A stretch of 31,773 nucleotides of DNA from an uncultured Collinsella sp. (GCA_934643145.1 CAKUBM010000026.1:1-31773), one strand, 5' to 3'; shown: positions 7,770-16,864, numbered from the stretch's first letter. Translations and numbers: made by a program. The notes: generated by a model not told the origin, from the sequence alone.

Positions 7770-8792
7770 ATGACGGCAAGCGACGCGACCGCGACAATTA
7801 AAAAGGGGAATTCGGAGCCCAGTTTCGATAAAACGGCTCAGCGCATCCTCAATCTTTTCTTTGTGCTCAACAGCTCCCCCGAACCGCTGACGACCGAGCA
7901 GATCGTCTTGGATTCTGACCTGGGATATGGCTCGGGCAACATCGACTCGGATAAGCGCAAGTTTCGGCGCGATCGTGACAAACTGCTCGAGCGTGGCATC
8001 TTAATCAAGGAGGTTCGCCCCGCCGGTGCGCAGGAGACCGAGGAAAGCTCGTGGACAATCGACCGCGAGCACACGTTTGCGGCAGGCGGCCTCATCACCG
8101 CAGACGACGCCGACATCTTGCTGGACGCCATCGACCAGACGCTTGCGACCGGCTCCTCCGCCTTTGCCGCGCCACTTGCCGACATCCGGTCCAAGATTGC
8201 CTACCTCACCGGTATATCGGCCGCAGACGAGACGCCGATTCATCGTTCCCCCACCGTCGATGCGGTTTGGAGTGCCTTTGCCGAGCGCTGTGCACTGCGC
8301 TTTTTGTATCAGAACGGTCGCGGCGAGCAGAAAGAGCGCACCGTCTGCGTCTACGGTATGTTCGAGCACGATGGCACGGCGTATTTCTGCGGCTTGGACA
8401 ATGCCACCGACAACATCAGAACGTTCCGCTGCGACCGCATCGTCCGTGCTTGGCGTCCCTCAAGGGCATACACCATTCCCGCAGACTTCAATCTCAACGA
8501 TTACTTGTTCTTTGAGTTCGATTTTGCCGACCGCCCGCCCGTTGCGGCAACGTTCTCGTTCGCGCATGAGGCGCAAGCCGATATGGTCAGCGGCCTCACG
8601 CGCGGACGAGGCAATCTTGCACGCAGTAAAGAAGGATGGACCTGGACCGTTGACGTGCGCGACTTTGACGCGGCCGCCTCATTCTGCATGGCCCATGCCA
8701 TGGACGGCATGAGGCCCGTTGCCCCCGACGCACTCAAACTGGCGTGGAACCGCCTCATCGAAAGGACGGTGCATGAGCATGCCCGTGCGTAA
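7770..8792 (+). CDS. WYL-domain transcriptional regulator (PafB/PafC-like), first of a pair
   Basis: This is a 340-residue cytoplasmic DNA-binding regulator. The ATG follows GAGGA at 7761-7765. Residues ~18-85 form an N-terminal winged helix (AQRILNLFFVLNSS, then DSDKRKFRRDRDKLLERGILI as the recognition and wing part). Residues ~165-235 are a WYL domain (AFAERCALRFLYQNGRGEQKER, then TFRCDRIVRAW), a fold thought to sense a ligand, in some members nucleic acid. A C-terminal extension follows. In other Actinobacteria PafB and PafC act together as a DNA-damage response activator. The adjacent second WYL gene overlaps its end by 20 nt, which fits an obligate pair. No proteasome genes are in view, so the paf name is by similarity only. 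Confidence 0.8.
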   Translation: MTASDATATIKKGNSEPSFDKTAQRILNLFFVLNSSPEPLTTEQIVLDSDLGYGSGNIDSDKRKFRRDRDKLLERGILIKEVRPAGAQETEESSWTIDREHTFAAGGLITADDADILLDAIDQTLATGSSAFAAPLADIRSKIAYLTGISAADETPIHRSPTVDAVWSAFAERCALRFLYQNGRGEQKERTVCVYGMFEHDGTAYFCGLDNATDNIRTFRCDRIVRAWRPSRAYTIPADFNLNDYLFFEFDFADRPPVAATFSFAHEAQADMVSGLTRGRGNLARSKEGWTWTVDVRDFDAAASFCMAHAMDGMRPVAPDALKLAWNRLIERTVHEHARA

Positions 8793-9696
8793 ACTCACCA
8801 GCGAGCAGAGACTCTCGCGTGCCATCGACATCATGGAAGCCCTCTACGCCGCCGGGAGCGCGGGACTGACGAAAAATGAGATTTGCAGCCGCTTTGACAT
8901 TTCCGGAACCTCGCTGGACGAGATCCTCGATATTGTCTCGACCCTCGCCGATCGCGAGTCGGGCGCCCGCATTATCTGCGAGCGCAACGGCGAACACATA
9001 TCCCTTACCGGCGATGCGGGACGCGTGCTGCCGCTACGCCTGAGTGCCGCCGAAGGCGCCGTGCTCAATCACGAACTCGAATCGCTGGGGATTGAGCCTC
9101 GGACGGCGGCGCGAATTCGACGGGCACTTCTTCCCGAAGAGCTCGGCTACAATCAGCGCGTCGTCGACACCGTCGTCCGCGGATCGCACTGGCAGCAGCT
9201 CAGCAGCGCCATTCAGGACGGCGTTCGCTGCTGTATCACCTATCGTTCGATGGACGATGCACAGCCGCGCGAGCGTCTCATCGACCCCTTGCGCATCGCG
9301 ACACATGGCGACCAGACCTACCTGATTGCCTGGGACATCGAAGTTGATGGGCAACGTTCCTACCGCATGGACAAAATCGAGGGTCTTTCCCTCACCGAGG
9401 ATTCCGTCGAGCGCCACGCGCCTTCGACCGCATCCCTCCACGACTCTCTCTCCCAAGCGGAGCAGGGCGCAAAGCTCCTCATGCTACTCGACATGGCAGA
9501 GCGTCTGGGCTGGGCCGGCATTATGTCGATCGAGCCTAATGGGGCAGGCGCGGCGACGGTAATCGTGCGCTACAGCTCCGAGCGCTGGCTGTTCAGCCAG
9601 GTAATAGCAGCGGGCGGAGCCATCCGCATTCTGGATGACCCCGCCCTGTCAAAGCGCCTATGCGATATGGCGAAGACCTTAGCCTGTCCGCTCTAG
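8773..9696 (+). CDS. WYL-domain transcriptional regulator (PafB/PafC-like), second of a pair
   Basis: This is a 307-residue protein. The start is ATG at 8773 because AAAGGA (8761-8766) lies six bases upstream; the open frame extends 18 codons further inside the previous gene, without support. Residues ~8-75 are a winged-helix domain (RLSRAIDIMEALYAAGSAGL, then FDISGTSLDEILDIVSTL). Residues ~145-215 carry the WYL region (IQDGVRCCITYRSMDDAQPRE, then SYRMDKIEGLSL). It overlaps the first WYL gene by 20 nt, so translation is probably coupled. Its TAG stop shares the palindrome CTAG with the stop of the convergent helicase gene (9693-9696). It is likely half of a heterodimeric regulator, possibly of DNA repair given the neighbouring helicase/nuclease; that link is inference. 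Confidence 0.78.
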   Translation: MSMPVRKLTSEQRLSRAIDIMEALYAAGSAGLTKNEICSRFDISGTSLDEILDIVSTLADRESGARIICERNGEHISLTGDAGRVLPLRLSAAEGAVLNHELESLGIEPRTAARIRRALLPEELGYNQRVVDTVVRGSHWQQLSSAIQDGVRCCITYRSMDDAQPRERLIDPLRIATHGDQTYLIAWDIEVDGQRSYRMDKIEGLSLTEDSVERHAPSTASLHDSLSQAEQGAKLLMLLDMAERLGWAGIMSIEPNGAGAATVIVRYSSERWLFSQVIAAGGAIRILDDPALSKRLCDMAKTLACPL

Positions 9697-12587
9697 CGGC
9701 GCCGTTCGTGCGCCTGGCGCCACAACTGCAGATAGTGACCGATCTGCGCCGATTCAATGCGCTGATAGGAACTCGTGGGCAGCGAAGTTAAAAACTTCTT
9801 GCCATAGCCCTTCGTCACCAGGCGTGGGTCGGCCAAGATGAGCACGCCGCAATCGGTCGACGAGCGAATGAGGCGGCCGGCGGCTTGTTTGACCTCGAGT
9901 ACGGCCTCGGGCAGCGAATAGCGCGCCCAAGCGCGGTCTTCGCGCAAATTACGCTCGCACGAGAGCGGGTCCGTGGGACTCGAGAACGGCAGCTTGGGGA
10001 TGATGACGCAGCGCAGCGTCTCGCCGCTGGCATCAAACCCCTCCCAGAAGGCTTTGAGTGCAAAGAGCGACGAGGTCGGCTCGTTGATAAAACGATCCCG
10101 CAGACGGCGCGGAGACGAATTTCGCTGCTGGCAGTTAAGCTCCAAGCCTGCACGGGCCAGCTTGGGCTCCACACGGGCGAACAGATCCTCCATGTCGCGT
10201 CTGTTGGTGAACAGCGTGAGAACCGATCCGCCCATGGCAAGATGGGCATCGACCAGTACGCGCTCGAGTGCCGACAGATAGCCCTCGCGATCGCGCGGGT
10301 CGGGAATATCCCCGGCAACGACTACGGCCATATTCGAGTCGAAGTCATAGCTCGAATCCAGATGCAGCGACGAAGACGTCGAAGCACCGATACGGTCGAG
10401 GCCAACGGCGTGGTTAAAGTGCTCAAAGCTCTTAGACACCGTCATGGTCGCCGAGGCAAAGATGGCCGTGTGAACCTCGGGCAACCACTCAGTCGCCAGG
10501 GCCTCGCCGATATCGATGCGCTCGGCGGTCATCGACTCGCCGCCAGCACGCAGCCTGCGGTTGACCTGCAGCGAGTACACGTAGTGCTCGTCGGTACCAT
10601 CGATGATGAGCTTGAGGTTCTCCGTTAGTTCGTGTAGACGGTGCGAGATATCACTCAGGTCGACAACGGTCTCGGGCTTATCGCCGGCAACAGCCTGCAC
10701 CAGCGCGTCGACGCTCTTGTCAGCTTGTTCCAATGCGTCGATAGCAGCGTAGGCCGACTGTAAGAAATCATGCCAGTCGTCAGATTCGCGCAGCTCGGGG
10801 CCAATCCATAGATTGGCATTGTCATAACCCCCACGGGCACGGCGGCCGAGCTCGCGAACGCCATCGAACACGTCGGCGATCGCCATGCTCGCGCGGGCGA
10901 CGGTGGATGTCGCCTTGGCGGTCAGTCCCAAGTAGAGCGTAGAGCCCTCGGAAGTCGCCAAATCACGGGAAACCTGGCTCAGCGCACCGGCGCTCGAACC
11001 GCCCAGGCGTTCAAACAGAACGCGCGACTCATCTGCCGAGACCACACGCGCCCACTGGCGGCGGGCCTCGCGCTCGATAGAATGGGCCTCATCGACTACC
11101 CAATGGCGTATCGGGGGCAAAATCCTGCCCTCGGCAGCGACATTGCGGAACAACAGCGAGTGGTTGGTGACCACCACGTCGGCATGCGCCGCTCGACGGC
11201 GGGCGCCGTGAACCAGGCACTTATCGGGGAAGAACGGGCACAGGCGACGGGCACACTCGCGCGAGGCCGTCGTAAAGTCGGGACGGTTGACGCTGCGCCA
11301 GCGAATGCCAAGCGAATCGAGGTCGCCGTCTGCCGACTGGCACACGTACGCCATAATGACCGCAACCGCGGTGAGCGTGTCAGCTGGGTCGCGCTTGGTA
11401 GTGATCTCGACCTGACCGCGACTCATGCGCTCGAGCTTACGCAGACACGGATAGTGGTCATAGCCCTTCAGCGCGCAAAACGACAGACCGTCGGGCAGTT
11501 GCTCGGCAAGTTTTGGCAGCTCATGGTACATAAGCTGATCGGCAAGGTTATTCGATTTGGTCGCGATGCCAACGGTAATGTTGTTACGGCGCGCAGCCTC
11601 GGCAAAAGGCACCAGATAGGCCATCGACTTGCCGACGCCCGTACCCGCCTCGATTACGCGATGCGTGCCCGTAACGAGGGCATCGCGTACCTCGAGCGCC
11701 ATCGCGATCTGCTCATCACGCGGCTCGTACGTGGGATACATGCGATTGACCAGGCCGCCCGGAGCATAATCCGCCTCGATCTCTTCGCGACTCGGCATCT
11801 TGAGCACCGGCAGCTCGTCCGCATCAACGCGGTCGTCCGCGCGGTCGGCCTTGAGCACGTCGGCGCGTGCGGCGCTGAGCGAGAAGATGGAGCCCGGGTT
11901 CTGACCCGCCAAAAACGAGAAGATGGGACGATAGGACCAGGGCACGTCGGGGTGCATGTCGGCCAAGCGAGCCATAAGACCCTGAGATAGGTCGGTGAGT
12001 GCCACGAGCAGCACGCGCCACACGCCACACAGGGCGTCGACATCGGCGTTGGCGCGGTGCGACACCGAGTCGCAGCCGAACAAATCGGCCATAAAGGACA
12101 GCTTGTGCGAAGCCAGGCGCGGAAGCGCAATGCGCGACAGCGCCAATGAATCGATCCAAATATCGCTGACGTTGACACCGCCCTTGACCGATTCGATAAA
12201 CGAACGGTCGAAGGTTGCGTTATGCGCGATAACCGGGCAGCCACCGACAAAATCGGCGAGAGCGGCCACGGCGTCAACGGCCGACGGGGCATCAGCCACA
12301 TCGGCGTTTGTAATGCTCGTGAGCTCGGTAATCTCGGCAGGAATCAACTGCTTGGGATGCACAAAGGTGTCAAAGCGGTCAACGACCTCGCGGCCCGAAA
12401 GGCGGGCCGCGGAAATCTCAATCAACTCATTGTCTTGCACCGAAAGACCCGTGGTCTCGGTATCGAGGACGATGACATCCTCCTCGATAAGCCCGAACGA
12501 CTGCGTCTTGGCACGCTCGGCGAGCGTGGCGTAGGAATCGATGACAAACTGCGGCGTTCCAGGGGATACGGCGTCCTTGATTAGCAT
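9693..12587 (-). CDS. DinG-family helicase with N-terminal DnaQ-like 3'-5' exonuclease domain
   Basis: This is a 964-residue DNA repair enzyme, an XPD-like 5'-3' iron-sulphur helicase with a DEDDh exonuclease. Exonuclease motifs are LDTETTG (Asp42, Glu44), IAHNATFD (~120-127) and HRANAD (~177-182). Helicase motifs are GTGVGKS (315-321, Walker A) and VDEAH (498-502, Walker B). Cys381, Cys445, Cys450 and Cys457 are spaced like the 4Fe-4S ligands of DinG, and QAAGRLIR near the C-terminus is motif VI. This fusion is common in Gram-positive bacteria, where it is often called DinG or DnaQ/DinG. The ATG start overlaps the ddl stop by 7 nt (ATGCTAA), so translation is probably coupled. The substrate may be D-loops or R-loops, by family analogy. 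Confidence 0.92.
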   Translation of the reverse strand: MLIKDAVSPGTPQFVIDSYATLAERAKTQSFGLIEEDVIVLDTETTGLSVQDNELIEISAARLSGREVVDRFDTFVHPKQLIPAEITELTSITNADVADAPSAVDAVAALADFVGGCPVIAHNATFDRSFIESVKGGVNVSDIWIDSLALSRIALPRLASHKLSFMADLFGCDSVSHRANADVDALCGVWRVLLVALTDLSQGLMARLADMHPDVPWSYRPIFSFLAGQNPGSIFSLSAARADVLKADRADDRVDADELPVLKMPSREEIEADYAPGGLVNRMYPTYEPRDEQIAMALEVRDALVTGTHRVIEAGTGVGKSMAYLVPFAEAARRNNITVGIATKSNNLADQLMYHELPKLAEQLPDGLSFCALKGYDHYPCLRKLERMSRGQVEITTKRDPADTLTAVAVIMAYVCQSADGDLDSLGIRWRSVNRPDFTTASRECARRLCPFFPDKCLVHGARRRAAHADVVVTNHSLLFRNVAAEGRILPPIRHWVVDEAHSIEREARRQWARVVSADESRVLFERLGGSSAGALSQVSRDLATSEGSTLYLGLTAKATSTVARASMAIADVFDGVRELGRRARGGYDNANLWIGPELRESDDWHDFLQSAYAAIDALEQADKSVDALVQAVAGDKPETVVDLSDISHRLHELTENLKLIIDGTDEHYVYSLQVNRRLRAGGESMTAERIDIGEALATEWLPEVHTAIFASATMTVSKSFEHFNHAVGLDRIGASTSSSLHLDSSYDFDSNMAVVVAGDIPDPRDREGYLSALERVLVDAHLAMGGSVLTLFTNRRDMEDLFARVEPKLARAGLELNCQQRNSSPRRLRDRFINEPTSSLFALKAFWEGFDASGETLRCVIIPKLPFSSPTDPLSCERNLREDRAWARYSLPEAVLEVKQAAGRLIRSSTDCGVLILADPRLVTKGYGKKFLTSLPTSSYQRIESAQIGHYLQLWRQAHERRR

Positions 12588-13546
12588 GCAACGCCCGCTC
12601 GGCGAAGACCCATGCGAATCAGGCTGTCGCAGACCTGCGGGAACGTCATATCGTCCGTATGGCGGATCTCATCCGGATACAGCGACGTATCGGTCATACC
12701 CGGAATCGTATTGGTCTCGAGGATAACGGGGCCGTCCTCGCTCACGATGAAGTCGCTGCGCGAGATGCCCAGACAACCGAGGGCCTTGTGGGCAGCACAG
12801 GCAAGTTCCTGGGCACGGGCGTAGTTCTCAGGCGAAATCTGCGCCGGAATGCGATGGATATCCGTGGGGTCGACGTACTTTACGTCCAGATCGTAGAACT
12901 CGCAGTCCTCGGGCTTGCGGATCTCGACGATCGGCAGGGCGCGAACTTCATCCTCGCCATACACGCCCACCGTGATCTCGGTTCCCTCGATGCACTTCTC
13001 GACCAGCACCTTATCGCCGTACTCAAAAGCCTTGGCGATCGCCGCGGGCAGCTCAGAGGGCTCATGAACCAGGGAGATGCCATAGCTCGAACCGTTGACG
13101 GCGGGCTTCACAAAGCAGCGCTCGCCACAAACCTCGACGATATGATCGATATCGACTTCGTCTCCCGTCTCGAACGCCAGACCGGGGGCAACGGGGATGC
13201 CTGCCTTGGCGTACAGGAGCTTCGAGACCTCCTTATCGGCACCACAGGCGCTCGCGAGCACTCCCGAAGCCGTGTAGGGGATACCCAAGGTCTCCATGGC
13301 GCCCTGCATGGCACCATCCTCGCCGCCAGCTCCGTGCATAGCGATAAACGCCACGTCAAAGCCGCCGGTTGCCATGGTCACCATAAAGTTATCGGCAGCC
13401 GTGTCCAGCAGTTCAACCGAAGTGTAGCCGGCCTCCTTCAGGGCCACCACGACGTTTTTTCCCGAATTGAGCGAAATCTCGCGCTCAGCGGAATGACCGC
13501 CCGCCAAGACCGCTACGTGCATGTTCTCTAGGCTTTTACCCGGCAT
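12581..13546 (-). CDS. ddl: D-alanine--D-alanine ligase
   Basis: This 321-residue cytoplasmic ATP-grasp enzyme joins two D-alanines for the peptidoglycan stem peptide. The ATG is preceded by GGAGGAG (13560-13554 on the minus strand). Visible motifs are AGGHSAEREISL at the N-terminus with the conserved Glu, KPAVNGSSYG in the ATP site, FYDLDVKY in the omega loop, and ETNTIPGMT near the C-terminus with the metal-binding Glu/Asn. The omega-loop Tyr of KY is kept, which points to D-Ala rather than D-lactate as second substrate, so intrinsic vancomycin resistance by this route is not expected. It heads a two-gene operon with the DinG-like gene. Confidence 0.96.
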   Translation of the reverse strand: MPGKSLENMHVAVLAGGHSAEREISLNSGKNVVVALKEAGYTSVELLDTAADNFMVTMATGGFDVAFIAMHGAGGEDGAMQGAMETLGIPYTASGVLASACGADKEVSKLLYAKAGIPVAPGLAFETGDEVDIDHIVEVCGERCFVKPAVNGSSYGISLVHEPSELPAAIAKAFEYGDKVLVEKCIEGTEITVGVYGEDEVRALPIVEIRKPEDCEFYDLDVKYVDPTDIHRIPAQISPENYARAQELACAAHKALGCLGISRSDFIVSEDGPVILETNTIPGMTDTSLYPDEIRHTDDMTFPQVCDSLIRMGLRRAGVAC

Positions 13547-13631
13547 GGGCAGACTCCTCCTCTATAATTTCTGCAGCTGATACCATATTGTAGCGATACC
13601 CTCTACGTTTCCCCAAAATCGAAAGGCTTCC

Positions 13632-14684
13632 ATGAATCCCAGGACTAAATCTCAGGACATTCGCGACTTGAGCCAAAACGATATTCGCGAGTTTGTTGCC
13701 GAACTTGGCCAGCCCGCCTTCCGCGCCAAGCAGCTTATCGAATGGGTCTTTGAGAAGAACGTTTGTTCGTTTGATGATATGACCAACCTTCCCAAGGCTT
13801 TCCGCGAGCAGCTTAAAGAGGCTTTTGCCTTCGATACGCCGACAGAGCTCACCAAGCAGGTTTCCAAGGACGGCTCTCGCAAGTATCTTCTCGAGTATCA
13901 CGATGGCATTTCCGTCGAGACCGTTGGCATGCCGCGTCGCAACAAGCTTTCCGTCTGTGTTTCCACCCAGGCCGGCTGCGGCATGGGCTGCGCTTTTTGC
14001 GCCACCGGCCTCAACGGCCTTAAGCGCTCGCTGACTGCGCAAGAAATCGTTGACCAGGTACTACACGTTTCTAACGATTTTGGCGAGCGTGCAACGAGCG
14101 TCGTCTTCATGGGCCAGGGCGAGCCCTTCGCCAACTATGACGAGGTGCTCAAGGCCCTGCGCATCCTCAACGATCCTGACGGCATCGGTATTGGCGCACG
14201 CCACCTTACCGTCTCTACCAGCGGCGTTATTCCCGGCATTCGCAAGTTCGCCGACATTCCAGAGCAGTTTACGCTTGCCGTCTCGCTGCACTCCGCCATC
14301 CAATCTACGCGCAACAAGCTTATGCCCGGCGTTAAGAAATACACGCTGCTGCGCCTTCACGAGGCCCTGCAGCTTTATACCGAGAAGACCGGACGCCGCC
14401 CGACTTACGAATACGCAATGATCGAAGGTGTCAACGACACCAATCCCGAGATGCAAGCACTTTGCGACTTCTGCGAGGGGACGCTGTGCCATGTCAATCT
14501 GATTCAGCTCAACGACATTGAGGGCAGCCCGCTCAAGCCGTCTCCGATCCACAAGGTCGAAGATCTTCAGCGCCGCCTTGAGTCCCGTGGCATTGAGACC
14601 ACGATTCGTAATTCTCGTGGCAACGACATTGACGCTGCCTGCGGTCAGTTGAAGCAACGCTTCAAGGTTCAGAAGAACGCATAG
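13632..14684 (+). CDS. rlmN: 23S rRNA (adenine-2503-C2)-methyltransferase RlmN
   Basis: This is a 350-residue radical-SAM enzyme that methylates C2 of A2503 in 23S rRNA and, in some bacteria, A37 of tRNAs. The ATG follows GAAAGG at 13621-13626. The radical-SAM cluster motif is Cys116-x3-Cys120-x2-Cys123 (GCGMGCAFC). Cys109 lies seven residues upstream and Cys337 near the C-terminus (AACGQL); these match the two extra catalytic cysteines of the E. coli enzyme. Other conserved blocks are VFMGQGEP and TVSTSG. It is divergent from ddl, with both starts within 85 bp. Two terminator hairpins follow. Confidence 0.97.
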   Translation: MNPRTKSQDIRDLSQNDIREFVAELGQPAFRAKQLIEWVFEKNVCSFDDMTNLPKAFREQLKEAFAFDTPTELTKQVSKDGSRKYLLEYHDGISVETVGMPRRNKLSVCVSTQAGCGMGCAFCATGLNGLKRSLTAQEIVDQVLHVSNDFGERATSVVFMGQGEPFANYDEVLKALRILNDPDGIGIGARHLTVSTSGVIPGIRKFADIPEQFTLAVSLHSAIQSTRNKLMPGVKKYTLLRLHEALQLYTEKTGRRPTYEYAMIEGVNDTNPEMQALCDFCEGTLCHVNLIQLNDIEGSPLKPSPIHKVEDLQRRLESRGIETTIRNSRGNDIDAACGQLKQRFKVQKNA

Positions 14685-14702
14685 GGGAGTCTCGTCCTAT
14701 AA

Positions 14703-14718
14703 CGTTTCATGTGAAACA
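14703..14718. promoter_or_regulatory. parS-like site (two mismatches)
   Basis: CGTTTCATGTGAAACA differs from the parS palindrome TGTTTCACGTGAAACA found three times at 16865-16958 by two bases (positions 1 and 8). It lies just after rlmN and before the terminator. It may be a weaker ParB site. Confidence 0.5.
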
Positions 14719-14722
14719 TAGG

Positions 14723-14763
14723 ACAGCCCCGGTTGCAATAATGCAACCGGGGCTGTTTCATTT
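14723..14763 (+). terminator. rlmN terminator
   Basis: A 15-bp perfect stem, ACAGCCCCGGTTGCA (14723-14737) with its complement at 14742-14756, has a 4-nt loop and is followed by TTCATTTTT. It is a strong intrinsic terminator for rlmN. Confidence 0.9.
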
Positions 14764-14811
14764 TTATCCTAAGTTCTTAATTCACTAGTACTAATTGAAC
14801 ATTTTTAGAGC

Positions 14812-14858
14812 CAAAATAAGGGGTCCTTGTCTCATAAACCAGACAAGGACCCCTTTAG
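14812..14858. terminator. Terminator of the parAB operon (minus strand), possibly bidirectional
   Basis: AAGGGGTCCTTGTCT (14818-14832) pairs with AGACAAGGACCCCTT (14841-14855) around an 8-nt loop. Read on the minus strand, the stem follows the last gene of the parA-parB operon and is succeeded by TTATTTTGG. Confidence 0.82.
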
Positions 14859-14874
14859 AAAAGGCAGGTAATTG

Positions 14875-14886
14875 TTAGGTACCTAA
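14875..14886. repeat. 12-bp palindrome TTAGGTACCTAA, copy 1
   Basis: This perfect palindrome covers the stop codon of the small membrane protein gene (14883-15137). The same 12 bases recur at 18379-18390, before khpB. Together the two copies bracket the block khpB-rsmG-parA-parB-small protein. Its role is unknown. Confidence 0.6.
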
Positions 14887-15137
14887 TAACCAACGTTCTC
14901 CCACTGGTGATTAACCCAATCTTGATTAATCTTGGGATTCTTAGTTACCTGAGCAGTGCGCATTGCGACATCTTCGGTCATCACATCCATTTTCTTCTTA
15001 GATGTGTCAACGATATCCTGAGCTCCGCGAAGCAGTCGACCTCGCAACTCCTCGTCTGTCGCGATCTTATATCCGGCAAAGGCACCAGCGGCGACAGTAG
15101 TTGCCAAAGCAATGGCCGCGAGAAACTTATTCTTCAT
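14883..15137 (-). CDS. Small YtxH-like membrane-anchored protein
   Basis: This is an 84-residue protein starting at ATG 15137-15135, preceded by AGGAGG (15149-15144); the open frame six codons longer lacks such a site. Residues ~4-24 form a hydrophobic helix (FLAAIALATTVAAGAFAGYK). The rest is a charged, probably helical stretch, RGRLLRGAQDIVDTSKKKMD, resembling YtxH-type small proteins. It overlaps the end of parB by 11 nt and is the last gene of the parA-parB operon, followed by a terminator. Its role is unknown. Its position suggests membrane association linked to the segregation genes, which is inference. Confidence 0.7.
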   Translation of the reverse strand: MKNKFLAAIALATTVAAGAFAGYKIATDEELRGRLLRGAQDIVDTSKKKMDVMTEDVAMRTAQVTKNPKINQDWVNHQWENVGY

Positions 15138-16032
15138 CTTGATCCTCCTGACCAAATTGAATCATTTCGCCAAGGATACGGGAGAGCTCTTCTTCGTCTT
15201 TAAACTCAATTTCAATCTTATTCTTACCGCGGGAGCTCTTCACTCGCACGTTGGTATTGAATACCTGACGAAGAACGCGAGCAGCCTTCTTAAACGACTG
15301 AGGTGTTGCGGGTCTGGGTGTCTTAGGCGTCTCTCCGGCAGAAAACAATGGAGCAAGATTTTCTGTCGCACGCACCGAAAGACCTTCTGCAACCACTTTC
15401 TCAGCAAGCCTGATTCGAGCATCTTCATAGGGAACGGCCAGAATTGCCCTTGCATGGCCAGCGGTAAGCTTTCCTTCGAAAATCATCTGCTGAACAACAT
15501 CAGGAAGGTCTAGAAGACGGAGGGAATTAGTGATCGCTGAGCGCGATTTGCTGACAGCCTTAGACAAGGCCTCCTGTGTCATGCCACTTGCGTCGATAAG
15601 CTGTCGATAGCCCTTTGCCTCTTCAACAGGATTCAGATCGGAACGTTGAAGATTCTCGATAAGCGCAAGAGCAAGCATCTCTTCATCATTAACATCTTTA
15701 ATGATGACAGGCAGTTCTTCAAGGCCTGCGAGTTTCGATGCCTGATAACGGCGTTCACCGGCAATGATCTCATATCCGTTACCATGCTTGCGAACCAAAA
15801 GCGGTTGCAGAACACCGTGCTCCTGAATTGATTCACTTAACTCACGAAGTTCAGTTTCGTTAAAGTGGATGCGAGGCTGATTTGGGTTTGGAACAATATC
15901 TTCAATTGGAAGCTTAGTCTCCGCTGCGGAATTTGAAGCAGAGGTTGCAGAACCACCGGTTTCATATTCAGCTTCTGACACAAGTGCATTGAGTCCACGG
16001 CCCAATCCACCACGTTTTTTTGCACTAGGCAC
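15127..16032 (-). CDS. parB: Chromosome-partitioning protein ParB (Spo0J)
   Basis: This 301-residue CTP-dependent DNA clamp loads at parS and spreads to form the segregation complex. The GTG start (16032-16030) overlaps the parA stop by 8 nt, with GAGGT at 16045-16041 as ribosome-binding site. The N-terminus, KKRGGLGRGLNAL, is the ParA-stimulating box found in Spo0J proteins. VPNPNQPRIHF, GERRYQAS and ENLQRSDLNPVEEA are the ParB/Srx CTP-binding motifs. A helix-turn-helix follows (MTQEALSKAVSKSRSAITNSLRL). The C-terminal ~50 residues form the dimerisation domain. Four or five parS-type sites in this window are its expected targets. Its base composition is AT-richer than dnaA or gyrB. Confidence 0.97.
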   Translation of the reverse strand: MPSAKKRGGLGRGLNALVSEAEYETGGSATSASNSAAETKLPIEDIVPNPNQPRIHFNETELRELSESIQEHGVLQPLLVRKHGNGYEIIAGERRYQASKLAGLEELPVIIKDVNDEEMLALALIENLQRSDLNPVEEAKGYRQLIDASGMTQEALSKAVSKSRSAITNSLRLLDLPDVVQQMIFEGKLTAGHARAILAVPYEDARIRLAEKVVAEGLSVRATENLAPLFSAGETPKTPRPATPQSFKKAARVLRQVFNTNVRVKSSRGKNKIEIEFKDEEELSRILGEMIQFGQEDQDEE

Positions 16033-16825
16033 GCTTGATCACCTCTTTTGCAAGGTTCATATATGCTTTTGCACCCTTATTTTGAGGTGCATAGGTAATT
16101 ACGGGCTCACCAAAAGACGGCGCTTCGGAGATTTTAACCGTACGCGGAATCAAAGTCTTAAACGCTTTGTCGCCAAAGTACGACTGAACCTCTTCAACTA
16201 CCTGATTTGAAAGAGAAGTACGCGAGTCGTACATCGTCATAAGCACGCCATAGGTGTCTAAGCCCTTGTTTAGACGTGATTTGACCATCTTCATTGACTC
16301 TAGCAGCTTCGTAACGCCCTCGAGTGCGTAGTACTCGCACTGGATCGGAATCAAAACGCTGTCTGCTGCGGTCAAAGCATTGATAGTAAGCAGGCCGAGC
16401 GAAGGAGGGCAGTCAATGAAAATAAAATCGAACTCGTCCTGAATCGGCTCAAGCAAATCTTTGAGGCGGGTTTCACGAGCAATTGCGCTTACGAGCTCAA
16501 TTTCGGCACCTGCAAGCTGAATTGTAGCCGGAATTACGAATACCTTTTTGCAATTTGTATCAAGAACAAGTGATTCTGCCGGTACATCATTCAACAATGC
16601 ATCATAGATGCATTGATCAAGGTCTTCTTTTTCAATTCCAAATCCACTGGTGCTGTTTCCCTGCGGATCAAAATCGACAATCAGTGTCTTACGACCTTGC
16701 TCACCCAGTGCTGCTGCAAGGTTTACAGCCGTCGTTGACTTACCGACGCCGCCTTTTTGATTGATGATTGCAATGATACGCGTGTCTTTTGCGCTCTTAG
16801 AACGCTTAACGTCGCGAAATCCCAC
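16025..16825 (-). CDS. parA: Chromosome-partitioning ATPase ParA (Soj)
   Basis: This is a 266-residue Walker-type ATPase that binds the nucleoid and is stimulated by ParB. Soj members also regulate DnaA in other bacteria. The start is GTG at 16825-16823, with AGGAGG at 16835-16830. The deviant Walker A motif is KGGVGKST (24-31), with the signature lysine. VDFDPQGNSTSGFG follows, and FIDCPPSLGLLT is the Walker B region. The C-terminal helix is basic. It is transcribed with parB and the small membrane protein. Three parS sites lie in its leader, one inside a candidate promoter, suggesting control by ParB. Confidence 0.97.
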   Translation of the reverse strand: MGFRDVKRSKSAKDTRIIAIINQKGGVGKSTTAVNLAAALGEQGRKTLIVDFDPQGNSTSGFGIEKEDLDQCIYDALLNDVPAESLVLDTNCKKVFVIPATIQLAGAEIELVSAIARETRLKDLLEPIQDEFDFIFIDCPPSLGLLTINALTAADSVLIPIQCEYYALEGVTKLLESMKMVKSRLNKGLDTYGVLMTMYDSRTSLSNQVVEEVQSYFGDKAFKTLIPRTVKISEAPSFGEPVITYAPQNKGAKAYMNLAKEVIKRA

Positions 16826-16864
16826 GGTCCCTCCTGGTGTGTATTAAAGCTGTCAAACGGAGGA

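Noticed and set aside
14818..14855. Considered as a mobile-element inverted repeat
   Set aside because: Stem length, 8-nt loop and location at the operon end fit an ordinary terminator.
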